A stretch of DNA of 52,940 nucleotides from Usnea hakonensis (taxonomy: Eukaryota > Ascomycota > Lecanoromycetes > Lecanorales > Parmeliaceae). Made by a program: the position numbers and the translations under genes. Each line of letters starts with the position of its first letter. The stretch's first letter is position 1. The DNA lies in NCBI GenBank assembly GCA_013423325.1, contig BLJB01000102.1, forward strand, positions 1 through 52,940, written 5' to 3'. Of this stretch, positions 23,090 to 34,409 are shown in pieces. The notes beneath the pieces are model-generated. The model was not told the origin of the DNA and did no database searches. It saw nothing but the letters and a program-made list of their open reading frames with translations.

Positions 23090-24844
23090 TCAAGCGGTGG
23101 CCTGGCTCTTGCGCTCTTGCCAGGCTTTCTTCTGGTCCCCCCACACTTGGTACGCTTGTCTGACTTCGTGTAGAGTCCCGAAGTCCGTACCAGAGCTCGA
23201 CATGAGCCTCACTTCCTTCCATCCTTCCTGAACCGGAGCATCGTGCTTGCCTGCGTACTCGTCGTTCATCTTGGAGATCAGCTCTCTGGGGCCTTGGATC
23301 CCCGGGAGAGTTCGAGTCGGTGTGATGCGGACGCAGAGATTGGTGCTTGTGGTGGAGGGCAAGACCTAAACGAAGACGATGTTAGACTTTGTTATTTCAG
23401 TGCGTATTTACTGGGGGAGCTCACTTCTCCCTCAATGACAACTGGGCTACCATCTGAATGGTAGGTCACACACAGTTTGTCACCCGCAACGACAGCACCG
23501 TGTCGGACAAGGAGATCAAGCTTATGCTTGCTGTTGGGAATCTCCGTCAATACCTCTTCATTGAGGCCATGGTTGCTGATCCAGTCCCGATCGTACGGAT
23601 TTCCTTCTGCCGACGAAAAGACAGCGTCCATCTGAGCAACCGTCCCGAGAGCCACGGTGCTAGGAGCAGGACTTGAACGGCTGGAACTAGCGGCTGACGT
23701 ACCGCAGACAGGGGCCGATGTCTTGGCAGAAGTGGAAGCCTTCTTGCTGCGAACTGCAGCTGAAGAAGGTCGCCGGCTGGAGCTCAGTGAGATGTTCTGT
23801 GCCTCATTGGCAAGAGCATCGTCGGGGTTCCTCGCCGCAGTGGCGGCGAATGGCAGTCTCGACAGTTGGCTTGGAGATCCGGTCGGCTCGGAGAACGCAT
23901 AAAGGGCACAAAGGAGATCAGGTCCCGCAGCAGGCTCGATACGAATTGCCAAGACAGTGCCATTGTCCTGGCGAAAGAAGAGGTTGTCTATCATCGTGGT
24001 AAAAGTTGTTAGCAAGGCCATTTCTGTAAGAGTGGGCAGGATCTTACACGGTGTGACGTCTTCACTGGGAGTCACAGTGACATCCTCGGAGCCTCCAACT
24101 GTAGAGCTTCCAACTGCGGAGCTCTCAACTGCACTCTCAGGTGCACTCTCAACCGCCAAATTCTCAGCCACAGAGTCTTCAGCCATCTTGATGTCTGAAG
24201 AGGTTGAAGAATTGATGGAGGGATTTGTCTTTGAGAAGGAAGAAAGTTGTTGACGAGTGGGTGTTGAGACTAGTGGCCCAGTGCCGAAGCTTCCAGAATC
24301 AACATTCGCGTCAAACGCGTCAGACAAGTTTGAATATTCATTAATCAGCAGGCAGATAAACACTGCGGGGCTCCGCTATATCATTTTTATATATAAAGGT
24401 TGACGTACTTACATCACCATCACTCTCGTGATAGTCAGAGTCATTCGGGTCGGAGCCGTAGGGCAGGTCCTCTGTATCTTCGCTCTCTGTTGAGAGGAAG
24501 CTGGACTTATCTTCCGGGACCTCTGTGTGATCGTCTTCGTCGGCGGCATCTGACTGGTTTGAATGACTTGTGCGAGTCGACGTGGAGCTATCTTGTGCCT
24601 CCGTGACGCTGGTATCAATCTCACTCGCATTTGGGAGATAAGATAGATCGGCTCCTTCCTCAATCTGTGGAGGTCTTTGAAAGGGTCCACTTTGCGAGAT
24701 CTCGTCTGCGTCTGGTAGTGGTAGGGTCGAGTAGATTGAAACTTCTGGCTCTGTCGCGTTGTGTTCAAAGTCGCTCGCGTCTGGTAGCACGGAGTTGTTT
24801 TGAGTCTCTATTGCCTTCAGATTTTGTGATCTTGAGGTAGGCAT
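23090..24844 (-). CDS. Acidic, probably disordered nuclear-type protein with a C-terminal folded segment
   Basis: Exon 1 runs 24844-24413 and ends at a clean GTAAGT donor. Its 144 residues are very acidic, Ser/Thr-rich and repeat a [L/S]-P-D/N-A-[DS]-[EDF] word (LPDASDF, LPDADEI, LPNASEI). The middle exon ends at 23425. A 59-base intron 23424-23366 (GTGAGC...GTTTAG) joins it in phase 0 to the last exon, 23365-23090. The acceptor of intron 1 is unclear. The nearest CAG (24363) is out of phase, while an AG near 24230 is in phase, so there may be two genes, the second starting at ATG 24187 (MAEDSVAENLAVES). The middle part is Ala/Ser-rich. The end looks folded: LDLLVRHGAVVAGDKLCV, then LPGIQGPRELISKMN and GTLHEVRQAYQVW. 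That arrangement loosely recalls small DNA- or chromatin-binding modules, but I cannot name it. Confidence 0.6.
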
Positions 24845-25125
24845 CTTTCGTGTGGTATTGTGGATGTTTGGAAAAGCGAGTGCTTGGGGCTTTGGTTTGA
24901 GGAAGACGGTGGATGGTATAAGGAACGAAGGTAGGCTGAGTGTTCAGGAGAAACTGTGAAGCCTTTATAGAAATAATCACAATGATCGACCGCTAACGAT
25001 TCTGGGAGTAGTCTTACTGATGGCCGTCTTGTGACTGAAAGAAGGGTTTCCTGTGAGGAAAGTCACAACACTGACTATTCTGATGCACTACTGCTCTTAT
25101 CTCCGCCCTTGTCTGGTTCCCCCAG
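24845..25125. other. Divergent promoter-type spacer
   Basis: This short gap lies between the minus-strand acidic protein and the plus-strand spliced fragment at 25.1 kb. It probably holds both 5' regions. No clear TATA box. Confidence 0.4.
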
Positions 25126-25532
25126 GTCACAGTGTCGTATGCATTGTGTGTGTATCTCCTGCTTTGCCACTTGTGGAGGACACATTATGGTCATGCTCTA
25201 CAAAAATTTGTCAGGTTATGCACCAACTTTTTACAGATCCACAGCCTTGATGTTTCTATGTAAGTCTATCGTCCCTCTGTCCTTGCGGAAAATGACCTTG
25301 CAGTGACCTGATTTCCCCATATCTCCTCACCCAGGATAGCGCCAACTACTTCCTGATTGGTCTTGTCTTCAATTCGACCCTGACTGACACCACCACAGCA
25401 GAGATCATAGCAAATGCTTTTGCTCGGAGTCCCAACGCCCATCAAATATCCATCGTCCTTGAGCTGGCGCAAGAAGAGAGAGGGGAAGCTTGTCCATCGA
25501 TGGAAATAGCACGCAGAGATCCGCTCTTCTGA
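25126..25532 (+). CDS. Spliced hypothetical fragment, 5' end unknown
   Basis: A frame opening right after TTCCCCCAG (acceptor ending 25125) reads VTVSYALCVYLLLCHLW, then LQIHSLDVS. It meets a canonical GTAAGT donor at 25260. A 44-base intron (branch-like TGAC, acceptor TTGCAG at 25303) joins with exact phase to a second exon. That exon reads DLISPYLLTQDSANYFLIG, then LTDTTTAEIIANAFA and VLELAQEERG, stopping at 25532. The composition is clearly protein-like. No upstream exon or ATG could be fixed, so this may be the 3' part of a gene or a truncated duplicate. I do not recognise the product. Confidence 0.4.
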
Positions 25533-28400
25533 ATCTGGGATAGCTACGGTGTGGGGGAGATGGCTGTCAAGGACAGAGGCAGAAGGGCTTAAACAAAGCC
25601 TTACGATCTTCTTTCATACTGCAACGCAAATGGCAGGCTGGTTGTCGAGAAAAGAATTGATGGGATGTCGGGTCGTGGGGTCTCACTCCAACTGTGCTTC
25701 ATCCTTGCATTCGATTTTATTGAGACAGCAATCACGAAGTCTTGGGCGTTATACAAGGAAAGAATTGCATGGTCAACATGATTTCACTACAGATGTGGAG
25801 ACCAATTGAAGACGGAGGTAGGCATCAACGCTGCCGAGGTTGGATGTCCCTCCTGAACTGCCCTTTCGAAGTGGGTTATTTTACACACGCACCGGCCTGA
25901 AAAGCCGTATTCCTAGCGTCGAGTGCACGATTCATATCACCGTGCTGCTCAGCTCTCTGTCCCCTAAAATCTATCCCAAGCCATGCCGTTAGAGAAGCTC
26001 CCCTCTCAATTCAGAAAAGCGAACGCAACGAGTTCAGTGCCTTCGCCATATGAAAAGAACAAGCATAATTCTCTGTAGGATGAATTGACGAATACTTCTC
26101 GTCTGTGAGAAGGCAGTATGGCCCCACTGTCTAGGAATTATGCAGCAGCATATCCTCAAGCTGCTTGAGCAGTAGGCATGTACAGAAGTCTTGGCGTTGC
26201 GCAAGCACCTTCCTGTCTTAGACTAGCCTCAAAATTGGTCTAGCCGCGCCTTTCCTTGCAGCTCCAGCAATTGCTGATTGCGACAGCGCTTCGAGGTACC
26301 ATCTCCAAAGACCATGCGTCGACGACTTGACATCTAGCGCCATAAACACAGCTGGAGCTTTACGAGTCTCGAAGTGTCTCTACGCACTGCTAATTCGCTG
26401 TAGGCTGTTTGCAACCACAGAGCTTCGCGGATACGTCTGTCTTTGACATACTCAATCCACCACGACTGCGACCCGAACCATCTAAAGACCATTCCAGCTC
26501 CCTTTATAACACGGCTCTATTAATGCTTCCTCGCCAAAGTTGGCCACACACTACCGTCTGCGACACCTTCTCTACTCCCACCTCCTTCATCCTCGTTCAG
26601 AAACTGTCATCCGCTCTTGGTATGCCAATAAGAAATAGATGGGAAATAAGGGCATGGTGCGCGCTGAGGAAGCTGCGGGGTACAGCATTTAAGAGGCGGG
26701 CTACAATGGCTGAATGCTAGGAGTGGATTGGAGGCTCGGTTACGCAAGCTGTAAAGGCGGAGGTTGTCTGGAGCCACTTTGGCTCTCGCATCGGCCTTGG
26801 CTGCTAGTTCTTGCTGCTGTGCATCCAACTAGACTTTTCGAGCTTTGACCGCAGACGCTTGGAATGGGTTCATCGACGGAGGCACTTGTGGAGACTGGTT
26901 TAGCCGAGGCATCTATGGTGACCGCGATCCCAGTGCGTTGGCGACTTTGCAAGCCGTGTACAAGGAAAGATGTTGGTCCATCGTCGGGATACATAGATGC
27001 TAGCCTGCGAGTATGGAAGCTTGGAAGCAGATCTAGCGGTGAAGTTGATCAGCGTCCGCCTATGGATTTGGGAGAAATTCAACACGAAAAACACAATTTA
27101 TCCATGGATGTGTTCCAAATGCTATTGTCGCATCCGATTCCTCGTCCCAGACAATACTTGGTCTCTGGGAAAGGACGAGTGCATGTGCACGGACATCTCA
27201 CTTTGGATGGTCAAAGATCTGCATTGGCCAGACACTTTGTGAGACATCAGTAAGGTTTGGCAAACGTATAGAGGTACAAAAGCCACGCCCTTTTCAAGTC
27301 TAGCTTCGGAAAATTAACGCGAATCTAGGTGTGTAATGGGGCTGAAAAGGTGCTTAGACACTCGAGCGATCAACACTGAGAGGGCGCTAGAGGAAGCTTT
27401 CAGTGCCAACGCTTCCCCGCAATACCTCCGAAGTATCCAAAACGGTCATGCTAAAAAGTCCCCTTGTACCTTATGTCGTCTTGACAGAGCAAGTTGACAC
27501 CGTCTTTCAAGTTTTAAGCTTTGGCATCTCGCATTCGAAATGTTCCATCTCGGAAAGTCAAACATGGATCGCCCCGCCAGGTACCAATCAATTGCCGGTA
27601 CTCCTTGGATCTGTACCTTCAGTACTGCCTCACTCGCTAGACTCCTGCATCTCCACTTCCCTAGATGTCTTCAAGTACAGACCATGCATCCTTGCTCTCA
27701 CATTGACAATCACTATTACGTGAAATTTGGCAAGGATTGTCTCCACGAAACCTGGCTATCCTAGCTCATCTGTTGAGCAATCACTTGAGCTACTTAGTCG
27801 AGCAGGTTCATGTTGACAAAGCAGAAAATTCTTCTAGCACTGGAATTGGGAAGTCATACTGCACTCCAATGCTTCTTCCCCACTCATAAATAGCCTCGAG
27901 TCCAAGCTAGTTGCTGTTCCATTTCCATGCTGTAATTCGTATCTACGGTGGATATGTCCAAAACCTTTCGCACAATGACAAGCACTTACGTCGATTAGCT
28001 CTGGATGAACAAACACACTATGTTAGTACGGATACTGACTTTGTAGGTTTTTCACTTGGGCAATACACTTCTCTTACTATTAGCTCCTGAGGCGGAGTAC
28101 TTGCGCCTGTGCGCATATAAGATGGCTGTTGTGATAATTTAACGAATAAGCTTGTCAAAACACGCGGGCCGGAGATGAGAACTCTAACACTTGACGCACC
28201 AACGCCATGTCTAGATCAAGCGACAAATGGGCAATTAGTATAGAAGGGAGGAGATGTCTCAAACGTCCAATTGCTGTCATGTAAGCTGACGAAGACTGTT
28301 GTATATACGATCCGCAATAAATGATAGTTGGGGAACCGCCCCTCAAACGTTTCAGTCATTGATCAGAGTGCCGTCTTCGATCCTTCCTCATAATTTACTG
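25533..28400. other. Gene-poor stretch with possible relics
   Basis: No intact gene seen. On the minus strand near 26870-26680, a frame beginning MNPFQASAVKARKV runs into one TAG. It continues LDAQQQELAAKADARAKVAP, a coiled-coil-like segment broken by a single stop, so this is perhaps a relic. The plus frame at 26864-27253 covers the same DNA and is probably its shadow. Other frames are short and unremarkable. Confidence 0.45.
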
Positions 28401-29765
28401 ATGTCTTCAACCCTAGATCAGCCTCTCGTTCTTGGCGAGAATCTCTCCTTAGACCCCCTTCCACAACAAGCTCCTACTGCAACATCCCCAACAATACTGA
28501 TTATAGGTGGAGGTGTCACCGGGCTCATCACCGCATGGGTCCTCCTCGATCGAGGCTACCATGTCGTAGTCCTCGCCTCACGCTGGGCCTCCTTTACTGA
28601 CGAACAACGCCTCACATCTCAAATCGCTGGTGCTCTTTGGGAGTACCCTCCGGCGGTCTGTGGTCAACACACTGACGCCATCTCTCTGAGCAACTCGAGG
28701 CGTTGGTGTATGGTCGCTTACAAGATCTGGGACGAGATTGCCTCGGATCCTAATCGCGCGGCTATATCTGGCGTGCAAATGAAAAGTTCCAATTTCTTCT
28801 TCCCGTGTCCGCTAGAAGAAGATTCGAAGCAGCTCTTGAAGATGCAGGAGATTGAAAAAAGTGGCGTGCGTGGCTTTAATCGTGCACCAAATCTAATTCA
28901 GAAGCAGGGCATTAATCCACGATATGGAGCTGTAGATGCCTATGAGCACTTGGCTCCTATCATTGACACTGACCGTTCAATGGAATGGCTCATGGTGGTA
29001 GTGCAGAGCAAAGGCGCCAAATTCGTCACGGAAACTATCCATGGCGATCTCTACGATCAAGAAGATGAACTCCGAGGGCGCTTCGGCGCCGACGTCATTG
29101 TCAATGCCACTGGCTTGGCTGGCCGTGAGCTGGCAGGCGACAAGACCTGCTTTCCCCTCCGAGGCGCCCTGATCCGCATCATCAACGACGGAACCGATTT
29201 CCCCAAAGTGACGAGCTCCCTCGCCATCACCGCCGACGCCGCCCACGACAACGAAATCGTCTTCATCGTCCCCCGAAACGACAACATCCTCCTCCTCGGC
29301 GGCATCGCCCAACCCCACGAGTGGTCCCTCGACCTCACCCTCGACTCCCCCGAAATCAAACGCATGCGCGCCCGCTGCGAAGCCTTCCTCCCGGGCCTCG
29401 AATTCGCCCGCACGGACCCGGACTACCCCCTCGCCCAGGGCCTCCGCCCGGCCCGCGACCGCAACGTCCGCGTCGAGCGCGAACTGCGCCGCCGGAGAGT
29501 GATGCTCAATGGCCGCGAGAGGATGGAACCGAGCCGCGTGGTGCATTCGTATGGGCAGGGCGGGGCGGGTTGGAGCTTGGGGTTTGGCTGCGCGGCGGAT
29601 GTGGCGGGGTTGGTGGAGGATGCGTTGCATAATTTGCCGGCGAGGGCGATGGCGGTGAGTGAGAGGCTCGATGTCGAGGATGTGCATGTGCAGGCGCAGT
29701 TGAATCAGAGTTGGTTGAGGGATGGGGTGGGGGAGAGGGAGGTGCAGATTCGGGCCAAGTTGTGA
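28401..29765 (+). CDS. D-amino-acid-oxidase-like FAD enzyme with peroxisomal targeting signal
   Basis: Starting at ATG 28401, the intronless frame gives 454 residues. The frame is open further upstream, but the first ATG there (28299) adds an unlikely leader. A dinucleotide-binding motif IIGGGVTGLITAWVLL lies at 34-49. The DAO-family element QIAGALWEYPP follows near 77-87. The mid-protein NATGLAGRELAGD is the second FAD-contacting segment. The C-terminal signature RVVHSYGQGGAGWSLGFG matches the H-x-Y-G-x-G-G-x-G pattern of D-amino-acid/D-aspartate oxidases. The protein ends in A-K-L, a valid PTS1 tripeptide. Expected reaction: oxidative deamination of D-amino acids to 2-oxo acids, ammonia and H2O2, in peroxisomes. 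At 454 residues it is longer than the usual 340-370, mainly through a 30-residue N-terminal extension and C-terminal additions. Substrate preference (neutral versus acidic) cannot be read. The 3' half is visibly GC-richer at third positions than the 5' half. Confidence 0.85.
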   Translation: MSSTLDQPLVLGENLSLDPLPQQAPTATSPTILIIGGGVTGLITAWVLLDRGYHVVVLASRWASFTDEQRLTSQIAGALWEYPPAVCGQHTDAISLSNSRRWCMVAYKIWDEIASDPNRAAISGVQMKSSNFFFPCPLEEDSKQLLKMQEIEKSGVRGFNRAPNLIQKQGINPRYGAVDAYEHLAPIIDTDRSMEWLMVVVQSKGAKFVTETIHGDLYDQEDELRGRFGADVIVNATGLAGRELAGDKTCFPLRGALIRIINDGTDFPKVTSSLAITADAAHDNEIVFIVPRNDNILLLGGIAQPHEWSLDLTLDSPEIKRMRARCEAFLPGLEFARTDPDYPLAQGLRPARDRNVRVERELRRRRVMLNGRERMEPSRVVHSYGQGGAGWSLGFGCAADVAGLVEDALHNLPARAMAVSERLDVEDVHVQAQLNQSWLRDGVGEREVQIRAKL

Positions 29766-32109
29766 GGGTGGGGTGGTTGGTGGGGGTGGGGGAAAAAGTT
29801 TGATTTGCTGTCTTGGTGGTTGCTTCTTGTTTCTCTCCTTTGGGTTGGGGCGGGAGGATCCTGGTTTTGATCTTCAAAAGCCTTTTTTGGGGGGGACGAG
29901 GCTAGGAAATGAAAACCTTCATATATGATTGCTGCTCTGGTCTGGTCTGGTCTGATGCAATACCTTGAGTTTCCCATTTCTTTTCATCGCCTCCCCGCCA
30001 TCATCATCACCATTATCAATTCCTTCTCTCCTCCCTTGATCAGATCAGAACAGAACAGAACAGATCAGAACAGAATAGAGAAAAGCCTCTGCTCTGGAAG
30101 AGTTACCCAACGCCGAACATTCCCCGCTTCCTTCTTTCCTTCCTTACATTTTTACCCGTTCCCGTTTTTCGCATCATTCATGACTTACTTATTTATCGTA
30201 TGTGATTTGGATTTTGGATCTTGGTGTGTAGATTCGGATTATGTAGGAAGATAGTAGTAGTGAAAGATAGTAGATGATGGTAGAAGATAGGAAAAGATGG
30301 GATGGAGGGTATCGCATATCTTCTCCTCTCGTACTGCACTGCACTGCACTTCTCTCCACTCCACTGCACTTCTATCTACCTTACTTACCGGTGCGACCAT
30401 CCCCCCCCCCCTCTCCCCTCTCCCCTCTCCCCCCCCTTCCCCCCTACACCCTCTACCTACACCAACCAATAAACCGCCCCTATCCTATCTACTATTGTAG
30501 TATCCCCCCTTCCTTCCTCCTCTCGTTTTTATCACCCCCTTTACCCCCCCCAACCCGCCGGAAAAATGCTAGCTAGCTACGTACGTACGTACCTAGTAAG
30601 TGAGTATATATCATGATGAAGGGCGCTGAAGGGAGGTGGTGGATTTAGGGTTAGGTTGGGTTGGGCTGGGTTGGCTTGGCTTGGCTTTTTGGTGAAAAGT
30701 TCTTGTGGAGGGATATAATGGGGGGGATATAGAGGGGGATATAGTTGCGCCTTCGCCTTCCCCTTACGCTCAACTCGATATTTCAACCTAAGAAAACAAA
30801 AAAAATTGGTTGATTAACTAAATGGTTTGCCTTCCTTTCCCTACCTACCTACCTATCCCATCAAAACCACACAATCTCCCCTCCCCTCCCCTGTAGATAC
30901 ATCCCACCCCCCGCCCGCCCGCCCGCTCGCGCGCCCGTGCCTACATACAATCAGTCAATTAACAGATATTACTAAGAAAAACATCGAAGTAAACTAAAAT
31001 ACCCGTTTCCGCATCATCGCTATTTCGGTTTCTGGCATCTACCATCGGTTTCTTTGGAGAGGCCAGAGTAGAGTAGAGAGGTGTAGTATATAGAGTGAGG
31101 AATACAACCCTATTTATCCTATCTATATTACTTAGGCTGTGGCGGAAGAAGATATGGAAAGGGATTGGGAGGAGGGAAGAGGGTTAGCTTTGTTGGATTT
31201 GGATGGGGGAGAGGGGGGAAGAAGGAGGGAGAGGAAATAGAGGAGTTGGAGGCTGTGGAAGTGGCGTGTCCTGTGGGGAGGGAGGATGTTTGGTGTCCTT
31301 TGCATTGGGATGTGTTTGCTTCGTTGCATAAAGGGGGAGGTGGAAGGTATGTGGTTCTCTCTTTTTTTTTTTTTTTTTTTTTGAGGGGGGAGGGTTTGTG
31401 TACTCGGTGATTTTTTGTTGGTTTTGTATGAACTTGAAGGGCTCTTCCGCTTGGAGAAGAGTGAAATATGCATCTCCATTCCCAGCCTGCACTGTCGATG
31501 ACTCGCCAAAGTCACATTATCCATCCCCCCCTCCAGCCCCTCCCGCTTCGTTTGCATCCCTTCCCTCCCCCCCCCTCCAAATCCGTCCGTTCCTCATACG
31601 GCGCATCTCCTTGTCCGGTCTTGGTAGCGTACAGCAAAGACGGGTCCTCAAACCCTCCCCCGCCCCCCCCCATCATCATCATCCCCGCAAGACGATCACT
31701 CTTACCGCCCTTCTTCTTCTTCGACCAGCGCGTGCTTCTTTCTGGGCTGCGCTGGGTTATGGGGGAGAAGGAGATGGATCTGGGGGGCGGGAGGTGCGAG
31801 ATGAAGGGGGGAGGTAGGGCGTGGAGGAGATGCTTGGGGTGATTGTTGGCTCGAGTATACTGTTCGAGTTAGGGTGTTAGTGAGGTTTGTGGGGGAACTT
31901 TTGGGAGAGAGCCAGGGGGGGGGGTATACTTCTAGTCGGTTGGGATCATGATCATGATTGTTTGATGAGGTTTGTGGGCGGAGGGGATTTGATGGCTTGG
32001 GCGGGCTACGCTGGCTAGGACGGTGACGCTATGTTGGGACCATTTTTTGCATCACTGGATGAATTCGTGGTTTCGTCTTGGTGACACGCAGGTCCGAGGA
32101 CAAAATGGG
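29766..32109. other. Simple-sequence spacer, no gene supported
   Basis: Contents include a GGGTGG-rich run at 29766-29800, AGATCAGAACAGA repeats (30040-30078), CTGCACTGCA repeats (30335-30365) and C runs near 30400-30440. A self-complementary GCTAGCTAGC/TACGTACGTACGTA run lies at 30568-30592. An 11-base TTAGGGTTAGG word sits near 30645, and a T run of about 20 at 31362-31382. Minus and plus frames around 31.1-31.8 kb are Pro/Ser/Lys artefacts of these tracts. Confidence 0.6.
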
Positions 32110-33124
32110 ATCGATAAGGTGTGACTCACGGACCCCCGACTGCGGATATGGCACTCAATTTGAGCTTCTTCTCTTTGGGCATGTGGAGGCCTCAGATCGC
32201 GAAGATTGGTATGATTAGGATCATGAGATCGGTTACAACGTTGATGACGCTCGCGCAGACGAGCATGGCGTATTCGTTGAGACAATTCTCTCCTCTTGCG
32301 ACGCTGGCGCCTTTGTTGACGCATGAGGTGGCGACTGTTAGGACTAGGGCGAGGGCGTAGAGAAGGTTTCAGTACAAGACAAACCAAATACTGTTGTTAG
32401 GGTTGGAATTAGTTGTTTGGATTTCTATTTGAAAATAACGGCAAGCTTTCTTGGCGAGCTATAAGGTGTTTAGGCAACGATAGCTTGCTGTTTTCGAAAA
32501 CTGTTGCATTTGCTGCATGAATGTCCTGTTAGGGCAAAAGAGGCTTCAACAAATGTTCTTACCTCCATCAGATATGTGAGCGTCCCGTACCAGGCGGGAG
32601 GAACAGTCCGGGATAGAGTTGACGATGGAAGCTTTGGTAAAAAATATCCCTATGAGGCGACAATTTCGATATCATGGAACATCTGCGCATAAGAGTTCAA
32701 CAGTCTCTTCTTAATCGAGGAGAGGCATTACTATGCATCGTTAGTATAGATAAATCAGACGTCAAGAGATAATACCTTTGTAAAACGGCTATATTTTCCT
32801 TTGGACACATTCCAGAGATCAGTATCACTGCCTAAATCAATTCCTTTCAACATGAGACCGGCAAGTATGACCTCAAAGATCTAGCCTAGTACGCAGTACT
32901 CTGTCGTAGTCCATTAGTGGACTGCTCGGATGCAGTCTAATTGTGTGGTATGAGCACGAAAAATCATCCCACCACAATTGGAGATTGATATACCTCCGGG
33001 TATACAATCGTAATCCGACGAAAGGCGTAGACAGAATAAGGACTAAAAGGTAGATGATCACGGTAGAGGAGCCTGTTGAGGATGGATTAACGAGGTTGGA
33101 GTGCAGACCCGGTGGGGTGTCCAT
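32110..33124 (-). pseudogene. Decayed rhodopsin-domain (Pth11-like) integral membrane protein gene
   Basis: From ATG 33124 the minus strand reads a short extracellular leader and helix 1 (STVIIYLLVLILSTPFVGLR). RRYINLQLWWDD follows, the family's signature after helix 1. Further pieces follow in order: VILAGLMLKGIDLG with DLWNVSKGKYSRFTK near 32880-32780, then PSSTLSRTV and GTLTYLM near 32600. Then come NLLYALALVLTVATSC with NVVTDLMILIIPIFAI (32370-32170) and LHMPKEKKLKLSA. Lesions: a TAG after EIVAS near 32660; a TGA where the family has Trp (FAI-stop-GLHMPK) near 32160; poor or absent splice sites; and no C-terminal third. The family normally has seven helices; this copy could not make a working one. 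An intact relative lies at 44.0-45.6 kb on the same strand. Confidence 0.65.
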
Positions 33125-34409
33125 GGCCGGGACTAGATGCGGGTCCGCATTGGAAGCGGCCGTCTTACCTAAGCTATGGGAAGGAAGTGAAAAGAGAGTA
33201 GCGATATAAGTGTTGAGGAAGCCGTCAGAACGATGAAGACTACGACAACAAAAGTCAATGGGACATCTTGTATTTATTACCGGAAACCGGTTTAGCGAAA
33301 GCCTGGCGTTCAATTTTCGAGGAAGCACCATAAGAAGGGGAGGATCAATACAAAGACCGCGGTGATATGATATGAAAGACGGGTAGCAGACTGTGGGCGC
33401 AGTGAAAAAGCAGTACGAGTGTCGGCAGCTGATGTGAGTTACACTGCTTGATTTCTGTGCGAGTGTTGATAGAACTTGAACATTACGCAAGTCGTAGTCC
33501 AATTAAATGGCAGAGCAGCCCACCAAAATGTAAGTATCCTTCCCAATGGGATGTGCCTCGGTACTGAGGAGTAGGGTAAAAATGGTCATTATTGGAAGAC
33601 ATCGGTGCTGTATCGAGAAGCAAGGTAGGCATGGTAATGTTACCTTGCGTATGGAGATGACCGGTCATTGTTCCCTGGGTGATGCGTGGGGTTCCCAAGG
33701 CTGAGCAGCCATGAGGTATTTACCTGCATGCACATGGGATACCCTTCCGTGTGGGAAAACAGGCTGCTAAAAGGGACCATGATGTACTCCGCTCCAACTC
33801 GAATAGGAAAAGTCGTTATGCACTCCGCAAGGTAAGAACCGTAATTTATGCACTGCATTCTGCACACCTCTATGCGCTAGGACTCTTTTGTAATAAGAAG
33901 AACAGGGTGGAAACTGGAAAATGAATTCCATCCTACTCCGTAGGTACGTAACCCACATGTATCTGTTATGTAGAGAAGACATGATCCCGCTTCTGCTTCT
34001 GCTTCTGCATCTTCTGTTCCAGTAAAAACCCCAAGGGGTAGACGAAGGATAAACCATTGGCTGTAATCAGTTCATGCGACCAAGCCCGGGGGCTGAAATG
34101 CGCGGGTAGAAGCGCACCACTCTAGTGGTTTTGGAGTCCTCCGCCGCCTGCCGGTCATCCTTCCAGACGGTGATTATTATTCGGCCAGCGATTGATTCGA
34201 GCGAGGGATACGTATCCCTAATCATTACGACACGCTGGCCTCAACAATCGTACGTCTTGTGAAATCTGGGGCAAGCCAGTGAACACGGGAAGTTCAGACC
34301 ATCGATTGTTGCATTTAGAGTCCACGTTTGTGGGCGCGCTACGTCACCAATGGCCCCAATGCCTTCCCTTTTGTCTGCCTAATCTATGCCGCGTACGGAG
34401 TACTCCGCC
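33125..34409. other. Intergenic spacer, no gene seen
   Basis: The minus frame that crosses 33125-33502 is an upstream extension of the pseudogene's first exon and has no features of its own. A short (GCTTCT)n run lies at 33989-34012. Nothing else recognisable. Confidence 0.5.

Noticed and set aside
28977..29687. 236-codon minus-strand frame
   Set aside because: It is the antisense shadow of the GC-rich 3' half of the oxidase gene, Ala/Arg/Val-rich with no motif.
30643..30655. TTAGGGTTAGG telomere-like word
   Set aside because: There is only about two units, followed by GGTTGGGTTGGGCTGGG variation. Not a telomere or convincing interstitial array.
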